From Streptomyces sp. CBMA123 (GTDB lineage Bacteria > Actinomycetota > Actinomycetes > Streptomycetales > Streptomycetaceae), in NCBI RefSeq assembly GCF_014596465.1, contig NZ_MECK01000615.1:1-38359 (forward strand): DNA of 38,359 bases, read 5' to 3'. A model generated the notes under the pieces. The model saw nothing but the letters and a program-made list of their open reading frames with translations. It had not been told where the DNA came from and ran no database searches. Position 1 is the first letter of the stretch, and every line of letters starts with the position of its first letter. The position numbers and the translations under genes are program-made. Of the stretch, positions 22,510-31,070 are shown in pieces.

Positions 22510-23307
22510 TCAGGGCGCCAGGACCTGCCCCAGCCGGGTCGCGATCTCCTGCATCACCGGTACCAGCGAGGACGCCCCCGTCTGATCCTCCAGCGCCCGG
22601 ATCCGGGCCTCCGGGCCGGATACCGAGAGCGCGGTGGGCGTCGGCGCGCCCGGTACCGTGAGGGCGATGCAGCGGACGCCGATCTCCTGCTCCTGGTCGT
22701 CCACCACGTACCCGCGCTCGCGCGCCTCGGCGAGCTGGTCCATCAGCTCCTGCGGGTCGGTGAGGGTGTACTCGGTGTGCGCGGGCAGCGAGTTGGGGCC
22801 CAGGATCGCGCGCGCCTCGTCCTCGGGGAGCTGGGCGAGCAGGGCCTTGCCGACGCCGGTGCAGTGCGGCTGCACCCGCCGTCCGACCTCGGTGAACATC
22901 CGCATCGAGCGCCGCGACTGCACCTGCCCGACGTACACCACCTCGCCGCCCTCCAGCACCGCCAGGTTGGCGGTCTCGCCGGTGGCCTCCATGAGTTCGG
23001 CCAGGTACGGGCGGGCCCAGCTGCCGAGCAGCCGGCCGGCCGTCTCGCCGAGCCGGATCAGCCGGGGGCCGAGGGTGTAGCGGCGTGCGGTGTCCTGGCG
23101 GACATAGCCCTGCTGGACGAGGGTACGGACCAGTCGGTGGATGGTCGGCATCGGGAGGCCGGAGCTGGTGGAGAGCTCACTGAGGGTGGCCACGCCGCCC
23201 GAGTCGGCCAGCGCCTCCAGGAGTTGGAAGGCGCGCTCGACGGACTGCACGCCGCCGCTCGCGCGGTCGGCGCCTGTCGTCGATGCTGTGTCGGGGGTCG
23301 CAACCAC
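22510..23307 (-). CDS. allR: AllR-like IclR-family regulator of purine/allantoin catabolism
   Basis: A 265-residue IclR protein. The winged HTH is at about 18-75 (SVERAFQLLEALADSGGVATLSELSTSSGLPMPTIHRLVRTLVQQGYV). An effector domain follows, containing VYVGQVQSRRSMRMFTEVGRRVQPHCTGVGKALLAQL and the strand VRCIALTVPGAPTPTALSVSG. Streptomyces coelicolor AllR has this architecture and represses allantoin genes, with allantoin-pathway intermediates as effectors. The GTG at 23307 is chosen because AAGGGAA precedes it; a longer frame to 23397 would put the operator at 23353-23369 inside the coding region. It is divergent from malate synthase and adjoins the purine cluster. Confidence 0.82.
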   Translation of the reverse strand: MVATPDTASTTGADRASGGVQSVERAFQLLEALADSGGVATLSELSTSSGLPMPTIHRLVRTLVQQGYVRQDTARRYTLGPRLIRLGETAGRLLGSWARPYLAELMEATGETANLAVLEGGEVVYVGQVQSRRSMRMFTEVGRRVQPHCTGVGKALLAQLPEDEARAILGPNSLPAHTEYTLTDPQELMDQLAEARERGYVVDDQEQEIGVRCIALTVPGAPTPTALSVSGPEARIRALEDQTGASSLVPVMQEIATRLGQVLAP

Positions 23308-23352
23308 CGGCGTTCCCTTCGCTGTCGGGGAGGAGTAGAGTCCCGGCGACTC

Positions 23353-23369
23353 TTCAACAAACCGTTGAA
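23353..23369. promoter_or_regulatory. AllR-type operator A (allR/aceB)
   Basis: A perfect dyad TTCAAC-AAACC-GTTGAA. Its right half overlaps the -35 box (TTGAAA, 23365-23370) of a promoter reading towards malate synthase, with TAGTCT at 23388-23393 and a 17-bp spacer. It is also 46 bp upstream of the allR start, which fits autoregulation. Confidence 0.75.
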
Positions 23370-23393
23370 ATTCTGTATCGCGGAAACTAGTCT
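23365..23393 (+). promoter_or_regulatory. Promoter of malate synthase
   Basis: TTGAAA-N17-TAGTCT, about 115 nt upstream of the aceB start. The -35 box lies in operator A, so binding of the AllR-like protein would block it. Confidence 0.6.
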
Positions 23394-23507
23394 CCACCTT
23401 ACAGAATCGAACTCGCCGACAGGCGGGTAACGATCGAGGAAGTTCCCGAGGGCGTTCCCACCGGAGCCCCCTTCGCCAGGCTCAACCGTCTTAGGAGTGT
23501 CCTGCTC

Positions 23508-25190
23508 ATGGCTGCAGATCAGGGGCCCTCCCCCAGCCTCCGGCCGGGGGTACCCCCAATCGCCTCCTCTACCGCCGCTCCGGTCGTCACTGTCGCCGGT
23601 CCGCGCGTCCATCGGGCGGAGGAGGTGCTCACCCCGGAGGCGGTCGCCTTCGTCGTGGGCCTCCATCGCGCCTTCGAGGGCCGCCGACAGGAACTGCTGG
23701 CCAGGCGGAAGAGCCGACGCGCCGAGATCGCCCGCACCGGCACGCTGGACTTCCTCCCCGAGACCGCCGACATCCGGGCCGGCGACTGGAAGGTCGCCGA
23801 GGCGCCGCGCGCCCTCCAGGACCGCCGGGTCGAGATCACCGGCCCCACCGACCGCAAGATGGTCATCAACGCGCTCAACTCCGGGGCGAAGATCTGGCTC
23901 GCCGACTTCGAGGACGCCACCTCCCCGACCTGGGAGAACGTGGTCAGCGGCCAGGTCAACCTGATCGACGCCTTCGAGGGCCGGATCGACTTCACCAGCA
24001 CGGCCGGCAAGGCCTACACCCTCAAGCCCGCCGCCGAACTCGCCACCGTCGTGGTCCGCCCGCGTGGCTGGCACCTGGACGAGAACCACCTGCTGGTCGA
24101 CGGCGTCCCGGTGGCCGGCGCGTTCGTCGACTTCGGCCTGTACTTCTTCCACAACGCCGCCCGGCTGCTCGCCAAGGGCGCCGAGGACCCCAACTCCGGC
24201 CCGTACTTCTACCTGCCGAAGACCGAGAGCCACCTCGAGGCCCGGCTCTGGAACGACGTGTTCACCCACGCCCAGGCCGAGTTGGGCATCCCGCACGGAA
24301 CCGTCCGGGCCACCGTCCTGATCGAGACCATCACCGCGGCCTTCGAGATGGACGAGATCCTCCACGAGCTGCGCGACCACGCGGCCGGCCTCAACGCCGG
24401 GCGCTGGGACTACCTGTTCTCGATCGTCAAGAACTTCCGCGACGCCGGCGAGCACTACATCCTGCCGGACCGCAACAGCGTCACCATGGCCTCGCCGTTC
24501 ATGGCCGCCTACACCCGCCTGCTGGTGCGCACCTGCCACAGGCGCGGCGCCCACGCGATCGGCGGCATGGCCGCGTTCATCCCCAGCCGCCGGGACCCCG
24601 AGGTCAACGCCGCCGCGCTGGAGAAGGTCAAGGCGGACAAGGACCGCGAGGCCGGCAACGGCTTCGACGGCTCCTGGGTCGCCCACCCGGACCTCGTCCC
24701 GGTCGCCCAGGCCTCCTTCGACGCGGTGCTCGGCGAGCGGCCGAACCAGAAGGACAACCCCGGCCCGGCCGAGCCGGTCACCGCCGCCGACCTGCTCGAC
24801 ATCGCCGGCGCCGGCGGCACCTGCACCCGGGCCGGGCTGCACAACGCCGTCCAGGTCGGCCTGCGCTACATCGAGGCGTGGCTGCGCGGGCTCGGCGCGG
24901 TCGGCATCTTCAACATGATGGAGGACGCCGCCACCGCCGAGATCTCCCGCTCGCAGATCTGGCAGTGGATCCACAACGGGGTCGTGCTGTCCGACACCGG
25001 CGAGAAGGCCACCGCCGAGTTGGTGCGCACCCTGGTCGCCACCGAACTGGCCGAGCTCCGCGCCGAGTCCGGCGACCAGGCCTACCAGGCCGGCCGCTGG
25101 CGCGAGGCCGCCCAGCTCTTCGAACAGGTCGCCCTGGCCGAGGAGTTCGCGGACTTCCTGACCCTCCCCGCGCTGCCCCTGCTGGGCTGA
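23508..25190 (+). CDS. aceB: Malate synthase (glyoxylate + acetyl-CoA to malate)
   Basis: A 560-residue form-A malate synthase. It contains the family signature RDHAAGLNAGRWDYLF and the substrate-site blocks VVVRPRGWHLDENH, LIETITAAFEMDEIL, IWLADFEDATSPTWENV and FNMMEDAATAEISRSQIWQW. Here it condenses glyoxylate from allantoin breakdown with acetyl-CoA. AGGAGTG precedes ATG 23508. The first 25 residues include GPSPSLRPGVPP, encoded by a GC-rich Streptomyces intergenic-type palindrome, so part of the N-terminus looks inserted. A T-tract terminator follows the gene. Confidence 0.96.
   Translation: MAADQGPSPSLRPGVPPIASSTAAPVVTVAGPRVHRAEEVLTPEAVAFVVGLHRAFEGRRQELLARRKSRRAEIARTGTLDFLPETADIRAGDWKVAEAPRALQDRRVEITGPTDRKMVINALNSGAKIWLADFEDATSPTWENVVSGQVNLIDAFEGRIDFTSTAGKAYTLKPAAELATVVVRPRGWHLDENHLLVDGVPVAGAFVDFGLYFFHNAARLLAKGAEDPNSGPYFYLPKTESHLEARLWNDVFTHAQAELGIPHGTVRATVLIETITAAFEMDEILHELRDHAAGLNAGRWDYLFSIVKNFRDAGEHYILPDRNSVTMASPFMAAYTRLLVRTCHRRGAHAIGGMAAFIPSRRDPEVNAAALEKVKADKDREAGNGFDGSWVAHPDLVPVAQASFDAVLGERPNQKDNPGPAEPVTAADLLDIAGAGGTCTRAGLHNAVQVGLRYIEAWLRGLGAVGIFNMMEDAATAEISRSQIWQWIHNGVVLSDTGEKATAELVRTLVATELAELRAESGDQAYQAGRWREAAQLFEQVALAEEFADFLTLPALPLLG
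23530..23556. repeat. GC-rich palindromic repeat inside the aceB N-terminus
   Basis: CCCCCAGCC-TCC-GGCCGGGGG followed by TACCCCC is the hairpin often found scattered between Streptomyces genes. Here it is read in frame within the first 20 codons of malate synthase. Confidence 0.7.
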
Positions 25191-25258
25191 GTACCAACCT
25201 ATCCGCCGGCGCCACCGCTGCCGCCTGCCGGGCTGTAGCAGTTCCACCGCCCAATGCT

Positions 25259-25316
25259 CCGTTCCGTACGGCGACGAATCCACCTGTCCTCTCGTCGCCG
25301 TGCGGAACGGTCTTTT
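25259..25316 (+). terminator. Intrinsic terminator of malate synthase
   Basis: 19-bp arms (CCGTTCCGTACGGCGACGA, 25259-25277, with its complement at 25292-25310, one G-T wobble) are followed by TCTTTT. It is the only terminator in the window with a clear T-tract. It ends 20 nt before the next start codon and could also act as an attenuator. Confidence 0.85.
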
Positions 25317-25335
25317 CGTTCCGAGGAGTTCACCG

Positions 25336-25737
25336 ATGGCACGCATCTTCTTCAACGGCCAGGCGATGGTCGGCGGACCGTTCCACGCCAAGGTCGCCGA
25401 CGCCCTGATCGGCCCGGCCCGCACCGCGACCGGTTACCGCTTCTTCTCCATCGACCACAGCGGCGGGACGGACGTCTGCCCGGGGCTGCTGCCCGACCCG
25501 GCCGCCGACAGCGCGATCGAGGGCGAGCTGTACGAGATCAGCCTGGAGCGCCTGCGGGACGTCATCCTGCCGGGCGAGCCCAGGGAGCTGGAGCTCGGCG
25601 TGATCGAGCTGGAGGACGGCTCCGCGTGCTTCTCGATGCTGCTCGCCCGCGGCGAGGTCGAGCGCGGCGTGCACCGGGAGATCACCCACCACGGCGGCTG
25701 GCGCGCGTACCTGGGGACGCTGGGGCGCACGGCCTGA
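25336..25737 (+). CDS. Allophanate hydrolase C-terminal-like / gamma-glutamylcyclotransferase-fold protein
   Basis: A 133-residue protein: ARIFFNGQAMVGGPFHAKVADALIGPARTATGYRFFSID, CPGLLPD, SAIEGELYEISLERLRDVILPGEPRELELGVIELEDGS. This matches the C-terminal domain of allophanate hydrolases (AtzF/DUR1), which has a gamma-glutamylcyclotransferase-like fold, here as a free-standing protein. Allophanate is the intermediate of ATP-dependent urea breakdown, and this pathway releases urea, so a link is plausible but unproven. GAGGAG precedes ATG 25336. A terminator hairpin lies directly upstream, so expression depends on read-through or on a promoter inside that region. Confidence 0.75.
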   Translation: MARIFFNGQAMVGGPFHAKVADALIGPARTATGYRFFSIDHSGGTDVCPGLLPDPAADSAIEGELYEISLERLRDVILPGEPRELELGVIELEDGSACFSMLLARGEVERGVHREITHHGGWRAYLGTLGRTA

Positions 25738-25758
25738 GGGCAGGCGCCGCAGCACACG

Positions 25759-25822
25759 CCGCGGCCCCGAACCCTCGCCGTGGGTTCGGGGCCGCGGTCC
25801 GTACACCCTGCCGGGTGTACGG
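25759..25822. terminator. Double hairpin between convergent genes
   Basis: Hairpin 1 pairs CCGCGGCCCCGAACCC (25759-25774) with its complement at 25782-25797. Hairpin 2 pairs CCGTACACCC (25799-25808) with GGGTGTACGG (25813-25822) around a 4-nt loop. They lie between the allophanate-hydrolase-like gene and the deaminase gene. Confidence 0.85.
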
Positions 25823-25879
25823 AGTCCGGGGTGCGCACCGTCCCTGGGCGCCCCCGGAGCTCCTTGGTACCGGCCGGGA

Positions 25880-27265
25880 TCAGACCGGCCGGGAGGCCAG
25901 TTCCTTGGCCGCGCGGGCGCAGGCACGCGCGATCCGGTCCTCGTTGACGGTGGTCAGCTCGCCCCTCTCGACCACGGCGTTGCCGTTGACGAACAGCGTC
26001 GCCAGCGGCGGCAGCGCGCCGAAGGTGAGGGCCGCGACCGGGTCCGCGATCGAGGAGTGCAGGACCCCGTCGATCCTCCACAGCGCCAGGTCGGCCAGCT
26101 TGCCGGCCTCGATCGAGCCGATCTCGTTCTGCCGTCCGAGCACCCGGGCGCCGCCCATGGTGCCCAGCCGCAGCGCCTGGCGCCCGGTCAGCGCGGTCGG
26201 GGAGCCGTGCAGCCGGTTGATCAGCAGCGCGTTGCGCAGCTCGGTGCCCAGCTCGCCGGACTCGTTGGAGGCGGTGCCGTCGACGCCGAGGCCGACGGGT
26301 ACGCCGGCCCTGAGCATGTCCGGCACCCGGGCGATCCCGGCGGCCAGGCGGGCGTTGGAGGACGGACAGTGCGCCACGCCGGTGCCGGTCTCGGCGAACT
26401 TGGCGATGTCGGAGTCGTTCATGTGGACGCAGTGCGCCATCCAGACGTCCTCGCCGAGCCAGCCGACCGACTCGAAGTAGTCCGTCGGCCCCATGCCGAA
26501 CAGCTCCTTGCAGAACTGCTCCTCCTCGGCCGTCTCGGAGCCGTGGGTGTGCAGCCGGACGCCCTTGCGGCGGGCGAGTTCGGCGGACTGGCGGAGCAGG
26601 TCGGTGGAGACCGAGAACGGCGAGCAGGGCGCCAGCGCGACGTGCAGCATCGAGCCGAACGAGGAGTCGTGGTAGCGGTCCACGGCGGCCTCGGAGGCGG
26701 CCAGGATGTCGTCCAGCTCCTCGACGGCGTGGTCCGGCGGCAGTCCGCCGTCCTTCTTGCTGCGGTCCATCGAGCCGCGCAGCGCGGTGAAGCGCAGGCC
26801 GAGCTCCTGGACGGCCTCGATCGAGGCGCCGAGGACGTCCCCGCCGTCCTTGGGGAAGACGTAGTGGTGGTCCGAGGCGGTGGTGCAGCCGGACTTGAGC
26901 AGGGCGGCGGCCGAGCCCTGGCTGGCGGCGTGCACGAGCTTCTCGTCGATCCGGGCCCAGGTCGGGTAGAGGGCGACCAGCCAGTCGAACAGGATGTCGT
27001 TCTGGGCGAGGCCGCGGGTGATCCACTGGTAGAAGTGGTGGTGGGTGTTGACCAGGCCGGGGGTGAGCAGGTGGCCCTCGCCGTTGATCCGGCGCACCAC
27101 GTTGTCCAGCCACGCCGGGGCGGGGCCGTCGCCGACCGATTCGATCCGGTTGCCGAGGATGACCACGTGGCCGCGGGCGTACTCGGTGTCGACGGCGTCG
27201 ACGGTGGCGATCGCGACGTTCTCGATCACGATCCGCTGGTCGGCGGGCGGGGGCTGGACTGCCAT
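25880..27265 (-). CDS. 8-Oxoguanine deaminase (8-oxoguanine to urate)
   Basis: A 461-residue amidohydrolase-superfamily enzyme. Metal and catalytic residues are visible: His75 and His77 (NTHHHFYQW), HTHGSETAEEE, MAHCVHMN and LGVDGTASNESG with the catalytic Asp. The LGTMGGARVLGRQNEIGSIEAGKLADLALW tail is typical of the SAH/guanine deaminase clade. The close resemblance of GLVNTHHHFYQWITRGLAQN and ALAPCSPFSVS to 8-oxoguanine deaminases, and its place in an operon for urate breakdown, favour that function: it would produce urate directly. Guanine or another aminopurine is the alternative. It is the last gene of the minus-strand urate operon, 69 nt after the permease gene. Confidence 0.87.
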   Translation of the reverse strand: MAVQPPPADQRIVIENVAIATVDAVDTEYARGHVVILGNRIESVGDGPAPAWLDNVVRRINGEGHLLTPGLVNTHHHFYQWITRGLAQNDILFDWLVALYPTWARIDEKLVHAASQGSAAALLKSGCTTASDHHYVFPKDGGDVLGASIEAVQELGLRFTALRGSMDRSKKDGGLPPDHAVEELDDILAASEAAVDRYHDSSFGSMLHVALAPCSPFSVSTDLLRQSAELARRKGVRLHTHGSETAEEEQFCKELFGMGPTDYFESVGWLGEDVWMAHCVHMNDSDIAKFAETGTGVAHCPSSNARLAAGIARVPDMLRAGVPVGLGVDGTASNESGELGTELRNALLINRLHGSPTALTGRQALRLGTMGGARVLGRQNEIGSIEAGKLADLALWRIDGVLHSSIADPVAALTFGALPPLATLFVNGNAVVERGELTTVNEDRIARACARAAKELASRPV

Positions 27266-27334
27266 GGTGTCACTCCTATGGGGGAGGGCCAGGAGGGGCG
27301 CGCACTCAGCGGTGCGCGCCCCTGCCCGGACCGG

Positions 27335-28825
27335 TCAGGACGGTGTCGCCGTCGGCACCGTCGCGCCGGAGGCCTGGCCGGACCTGGATTCGGATCCGGG
27401 CCGGCGGGCTGCTCCGACGTGGTGGAAGAGCAGGTTGAGCAGGACGGCCATCACGCAGCCGGCCGAGATCCCCGAGTGCATCAGGGTCCGGACGGCCTCC
27501 GGGAAGGCGTCGTAGAAGGTGGGCACGGCGATCGGGACGATGCCGACCCCGAGCGAGACCGACACCAGGATGGTGTTGGCGCTGGACTCCATGCCGGCCT
27601 CCGCGAGGGTGCGGATCCCGCTCGCCGCGACCGTGCCGAACAGCACGATCCCGGCGCCGCCGAGGACGGGCTGCGGAACCAGGGAGACGACCGAACCGAG
27701 CACGGGGAAGAGCCCCAGCAGGATCAGGATGCCCCCGCCGGCCGCGACCACGAAGCGGCTGCGGATCTTCGTCAGCGCCACCAGCCCGATGTTCTGGGCG
27801 AAGGCACTGGCGGCGAAGCCGTTGAAGACGGGGCTGAGCGCGGTGGCCAGTCCGTCGGCGCGCAGGCCGGCGGCGAGCGTGGGTTCGTCGGCCTCGCGCT
27901 CGACGATCCTCCCGAGGGCGAGCATGTCGGCGGTGGACTCGGTCATCGAGACCACCATGACGATGCACATCGAGACGATCGCGGCGGCGTCGAACATCGG
28001 CGCGCCGAAGTGGAACGGGGAGGGGAGCGCGAAGATCTTCGCGTCCTGGACCGCGCCGAAGTCGGCCAGCCCCAGCGGGAAGGCGATCAGGGTGCCGAAC
28101 GCCAGGCCGACGAGCAGGGACAGCTGCTGCCAGAAGCCGCGCAGCAGCCGATGGCAGAGCACCACCGCGACAAGGGTGATCGCGGCGAGGCCGATGGCCC
28201 GCATGGAGCCGTACCCGGGGGCGCCCGGCGAGCCGCCGCGCGCCCAGTTCACCGCCACCGGGAGCAGGGACACCCCGATGAGGGTGATCACGGTGCCCTG
28301 GACGACCGGGGGGAAGAACCGGATGAGCTTGCAGAAGTACGGCGCCGCGAGGAAGCACAGGACCCCCGCGACGATCACCGCTCCGAAGATCACCGGGAGG
28401 GCGTCCTTCGGTCCCCCTGTTCTTTCGATGGAGCCTTTGGCGATGGCGATCATGGGCGCGACGCCCGCGAACGACACGCCGTTCACGAACGGCAGCCGCG
28501 CGCCGATCTTCCAGACGCCGAGGGTCTGGAGCAGGGTGGCCAGTCCGGCGGTGAACAGGCTGGCCGAGATCAGCAGGGCGAGGTCGGCGGCGGAGAGCCC
28601 GACGCCGGCGCCGACGATGAGCGGGGGTGCGACGACCCCCGCGTACATCGCGGCGACGTGCTGGAGCCCGGTGGAGAACAGCTTCACCGGTGGCAGCACC
28701 TCGTCCACGGGGTGGGGTCCGGAGCCGGATGGCCCGCCGGGGAGGCGGGTTGACGTGCCGTCCGGGCCCGGGGTTCTTGCTGGGGTGGAACCGCCGTCGT
28801 TACTGCTGGTGTTGCTGGGTGCCAT
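27335..28825 (-). CDS. NCS2 (NAT) family xanthine/urate permease
   Basis: A 496-residue membrane transporter with many hydrophobic helices between about 45 and 470. It carries the NAT signature QNIGLVALTK and the family blocks LQHVAAMYAGVVAPPLIVG, RLPFVNGVSFAGVAPMIAIA, FFPPVVQGTVITLIG and SMTESTADMLALG. NCS2 members of this type import xanthine or uric acid by cation symport. Its place between uricase and 8-oxoguanine deaminase points to urate or xanthine. The frame is open upstream, but ATG 28825 is chosen because of GAGGGGC in front and a normal N-terminal length. The first 40 residues are Gly/Pro/Ser-rich and probably cytoplasmic. Confidence 0.9.
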   Translation of the reverse strand: MAPSNTSSNDGGSTPARTPGPDGTSTRLPGGPSGSGPHPVDEVLPPVKLFSTGLQHVAAMYAGVVAPPLIVGAGVGLSAADLALLISASLFTAGLATLLQTLGVWKIGARLPFVNGVSFAGVAPMIAIAKGSIERTGGPKDALPVIFGAVIVAGVLCFLAAPYFCKLIRFFPPVVQGTVITLIGVSLLPVAVNWARGGSPGAPGYGSMRAIGLAAITLVAVVLCHRLLRGFWQQLSLLVGLAFGTLIAFPLGLADFGAVQDAKIFALPSPFHFGAPMFDAAAIVSMCIVMVVSMTESTADMLALGRIVEREADEPTLAAGLRADGLATALSPVFNGFAASAFAQNIGLVALTKIRSRFVVAAGGGILILLGLFPVLGSVVSLVPQPVLGGAGIVLFGTVAASGIRTLAEAGMESSANTILVSVSLGVGIVPIAVPTFYDAFPEAVRTLMHSGISAGCVMAVLLNLLFHHVGAARRPGSESRSGQASGATVPTATPS

Positions 28826-28986
28826 GTCGAGCCCCTCTTGTGCCCGTGGCTCCCGGCGCGCCCGTGGCGCTGGAGACCCCCGAGAGCGGGACGGCGGAGC
28901 AAGGATCCCTCGGGGCGCTTCTCCAGTGCCCCGGGCCGGCCGCCGTGAGGCAGACACGAACTCCGGTTGGTGGGGGTGGAGAAACA

Positions 28987-29102
28987 GGTGGTGCGGGAAC
29001 GGGTGGTGCGGGAACGGGTGGTGCGGCAACCACCGGAACGGGTGGAACAGCCGGAACGGGTGGTGCGGGTGGTGCGGGTGGCGCCGCGGGTGGGGGTGGT
29101 CA
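28987..29102 (-). repeat. Tandem repeat array starting at the uricase stop codon
   Basis: On the plus strand, GGTGGTGCGGGAACG occurs twice in full, followed by variants and 9-bp GGTGGTGCG units. On the uricase strand the array begins with the TGA stop (29102-29100) and runs downstream. It fills much of the 274-nt gap before the permease gene and includes no gene. Confidence 0.8.
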
Positions 29103-30020
29103 GGCGACCGGGATGACCGGGACGACGCCCTCGCGGTGCACGGTGCCCTCGATCAGGCCGTACATGCGGTCCGCGGCGTAGTAGACCTCGTTCTCGTTCT
29201 TGAGTCCGAAGGGCTCCAGGTCGACGAGGAAGTGGTGCTTGTTGGGCAGTTCGAGGCGTACCTCGTCAACCTCGGCGCGGTTGTTGAGCACCCGGGTGCC
29301 CATCGCGTGCAGGGTCTGCTGCAGCGAGTAGGAGTAGGTCTCGGCGAACGCCTCCAGCATGTGCCGCTTCACGTGGGTGTAGGAGCGGTTCCAGTTGGGC
29401 TGGGCCTCGCCGTCGCGACCGCTGTAGCCGTACTTCCAGCGGGCGGTGACCTGGGTGGCGAGGATGCGGTCGTACGCCTCCTGCAGGGTGGTGTACTTGT
29501 CCTTGATGTAGCCCCAGAACTCCGAGTTGGTGGAGTTCATGACGATCAGGTCCTTCAGGCCGGAGATGACCTGGACCCGCTCGCCGTCGTAGACGATCTC
29601 GGTGGTGCGGGTCTCCTGGCCGTTGCGGACGAAGGAGTGGCCGACCTCCTCGGAGCCGATGAAGCGGGCCGAGCTGTCGGGCGTCCGGATCCGGTCCCAG
29701 GAGTACTCCTCGATCCGGATCCGGGCGCTGTGCACGACGCCGCGCTCGGTGTCGTCGACGAAGTGCCGGGCCAGCAGGATGCCGAAGGCCTCGGCCGAGT
29801 CGATGCCGTACTCCTTGGCGAAGGCGTAGACGGTGTTCTTGGTGGTGTCGGTGGGAAGGCAGTTGGCGTTCGACCCGGTGAGGTGGACGTCCTCGAACTC
29901 GCCCTGGAGGGAGACCGAGACGTTGAGGTCCTTGATCTCGTGCCGGGTGGAGTCGCGGTAGACCCGGACGATGCGGTTCTCCGCCTTGCCGTACTGGTTC
30001 TGACCGAGTACGTGGGCCAT
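29100..30020 (-). CDS. Uricase (urate oxidase)
   Basis: A 306-residue cofactor-free urate oxidase. The catalytic Lys/Thr pair is present as Lys12 (YGKAENRIVRV) and Thr57-Asp58 (CLPTDTTKNT). Other family blocks are FAKEYGIDSAEAFGILLARHF, GLKDLIVMNSTNSEFWGYIKDKYTTL, VTARWKYG and the C-terminal LPNKHHFLVDLEPFGLKNENEVYY. It oxidises urate to 5-hydroxyisourate. AGGAG stands upstream of ATG 30020, 30 nt after the HIU hydrolase stop, so the two are co-transcribed. Length is normal. Confidence 0.97.
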   Translation of the reverse strand: MAHVLGQNQYGKAENRIVRVYRDSTRHEIKDLNVSVSLQGEFEDVHLTGSNANCLPTDTTKNTVYAFAKEYGIDSAEAFGILLARHFVDDTERGVVHSARIRIEEYSWDRIRTPDSSARFIGSEEVGHSFVRNGQETRTTEIVYDGERVQVISGLKDLIVMNSTNSEFWGYIKDKYTTLQEAYDRILATQVTARWKYGYSGRDGEAQPNWNRSYTHVKRHMLEAFAETYSYSLQQTLHAMGTRVLNNRAEVDEVRLELPNKHHFLVDLEPFGLKNENEVYYAADRMYGLIEGTVHREGVVPVIPVA

Positions 30021-30050
30021 GACAGGCTCCTAAGCTTCCAGGTCGGTCTA

Positions 30051-30386
30051 CTAGCTTCCGCGGTAGACCGAGTATCCGAACGGGTTCAGCAGCAGCGGCA
30101 CGTGGTAGTGGTGCTGCTCGGGCGCGACCGTGAAGACGATCGAGACCTCGGGGAAGAACGGCGGCTCCGCGGACTTGAGCGCGTAGTACGCGCCGGTGTC
30201 GAAGAGCAGCCGGACGACCGAGCCCGCCTCCACGGCCGGCAGGTCCTTGACCCGGCCGTCGGAGTCCGTGGCGGAGGTGCCGAGCACCTGCCAGCCACCC
30301 TCGGTGTGCAGTGCGAGCTCGACCGGGACGCCCTCGGCCGGGCGGCCGAGGCTGGTGTCGAGCACGTGGGTGGAGATGCCAGTCAT
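30051..30386 (-). CDS. uraH: 5-Hydroxyisourate hydrolase (transthyretin-like)
   Basis: A 111-residue transthyretin-related protein with all active-site marks: His7 (STHVLD), Arg45 (DGRVKDL), His95 (HYHVPLLLNPFGYS) and the C-terminal YRGS. It hydrolyses 5-hydroxyisourate to OHCU. It is placed between OHCU decarboxylase and uricase on the same strand. Confidence 0.96.
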   Translation of the reverse strand: MTGISTHVLDTSLGRPAEGVPVELALHTEGGWQVLGTSATDSDGRVKDLPAVEAGSVVRLLFDTGAYYALKSAEPPFFPEVSIVFTVAPEQHHYHVPLLLNPFGYSVYRGS

Positions 30387-30491
30387 GGGTGAAGTGACCT
30401 TACTGATGGCAGAGGTGAAGGTGCGTCAGATCGTGACGGGCGACTGTCCGGGGGAGGGGCGGCCCGCCCACGAAGCATTCTTGACGATGAG

Positions 30492-30995
30492 TCAGGAAGC
30501 GTCGAGGAGGCGGTTGAGCCGGATGTCGTTGATCTTGCGCAGCTCACCCCGGACGATCTCCGCCTCGGTGGCGGGATCGTTGGGCTGGCGCGCGCGCAGG
30601 GCCGCGAGCATGGTGACCGCGGTGCGGCCGGTCGCGCAGATCAGGAACACGTGGCCGAACTTGGCCTCGTAGTCGGCGTTGGCCCGGCGCAGTTCGTCGA
30701 GGACCGCTTGGTCCACGCCCTGGAGGCCGGCCTGTTCGCGCTCGGAGGTGGCGTCGCCCGCCTTGGGCTGGCCGATCCGGGCGTGTCCGGCCATCGCGTC
30801 GCGCAGGTCCGCGCCGGTCAGTCCGGCCATCGCCGCCGCGTTGGCGGCGAGCAGGGCCTCCCGGCTGGACCAGGGCTCGGCCTCCGCGACCGCGGCGGCC
30901 CAGCGGGGGCTGGAGCATACCTCCAGCAGGATCTCCGTCAGGGCCGCGGCATCGGTCGCGGCCAGGGCGTCAAGGGCGTGGGGGTGGTTGGTCAC
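30492..30995 (-). CDS. uraD: OHCU decarboxylase
   Basis: A 167-residue helical decarboxylase that converts OHCU to S-allantoin. The catalytic His71 lies in MAGHARIGQP, followed by SEREQAGL with the catalytic Glu, and by the family helix LRRANADYEAKFGHVFLICATGRT. A GTG start at 30995 is set by a strong AGGAGG. It is the first gene of the minus-strand operon uraD-uraH-uricase-permease-deaminase, driven by the promoter at 31030-31058. Confidence 0.95.
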   Translation of the reverse strand: MTNHPHALDALAATDAAALTEILLEVCSSPRWAAAVAEAEPWSSREALLAANAAAMAGLTGADLRDAMAGHARIGQPKAGDATSEREQAGLQGVDQAVLDELRRANADYEAKFGHVFLICATGRTAVTMLAALRARQPNDPATEAEIVRGELRKINDIRLNRLLDAS

Positions 30996-31029
30996 GGGTG
31001 GACCTCCTGAAGAGTGGTGCCACCCGGAA

Positions 31030-31070
31030 AAGCTAGATCGGCCCCACCCGGCCGTCAACAGTTTGTTGAA
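31030..31070 (-). promoter_or_regulatory. Promoter and AllR-type operator B of the urate operon
   Basis: On the minus strand, TTGACG (31058-31053) and TAGCTT (31035-31030) are separated by 17 bp, ending 35 nt upstream of the uraD start. The dyad TTCAAC-AAACT-GTTGAC (31070-31054 on that strand) overlaps the -35 box, as in operator A. Repression by the AllR-like regulator is the expected result. Confidence 0.75.

Noticed and set aside
27519..30392. 957-residue plus-strand open frame, and the 898-residue frame at 26057-28753
   Set aside because: Both run antisense to the permease, uricase and deaminase genes, which have clear family motifs. They are low-complexity and arise from the high GC of third codon positions.
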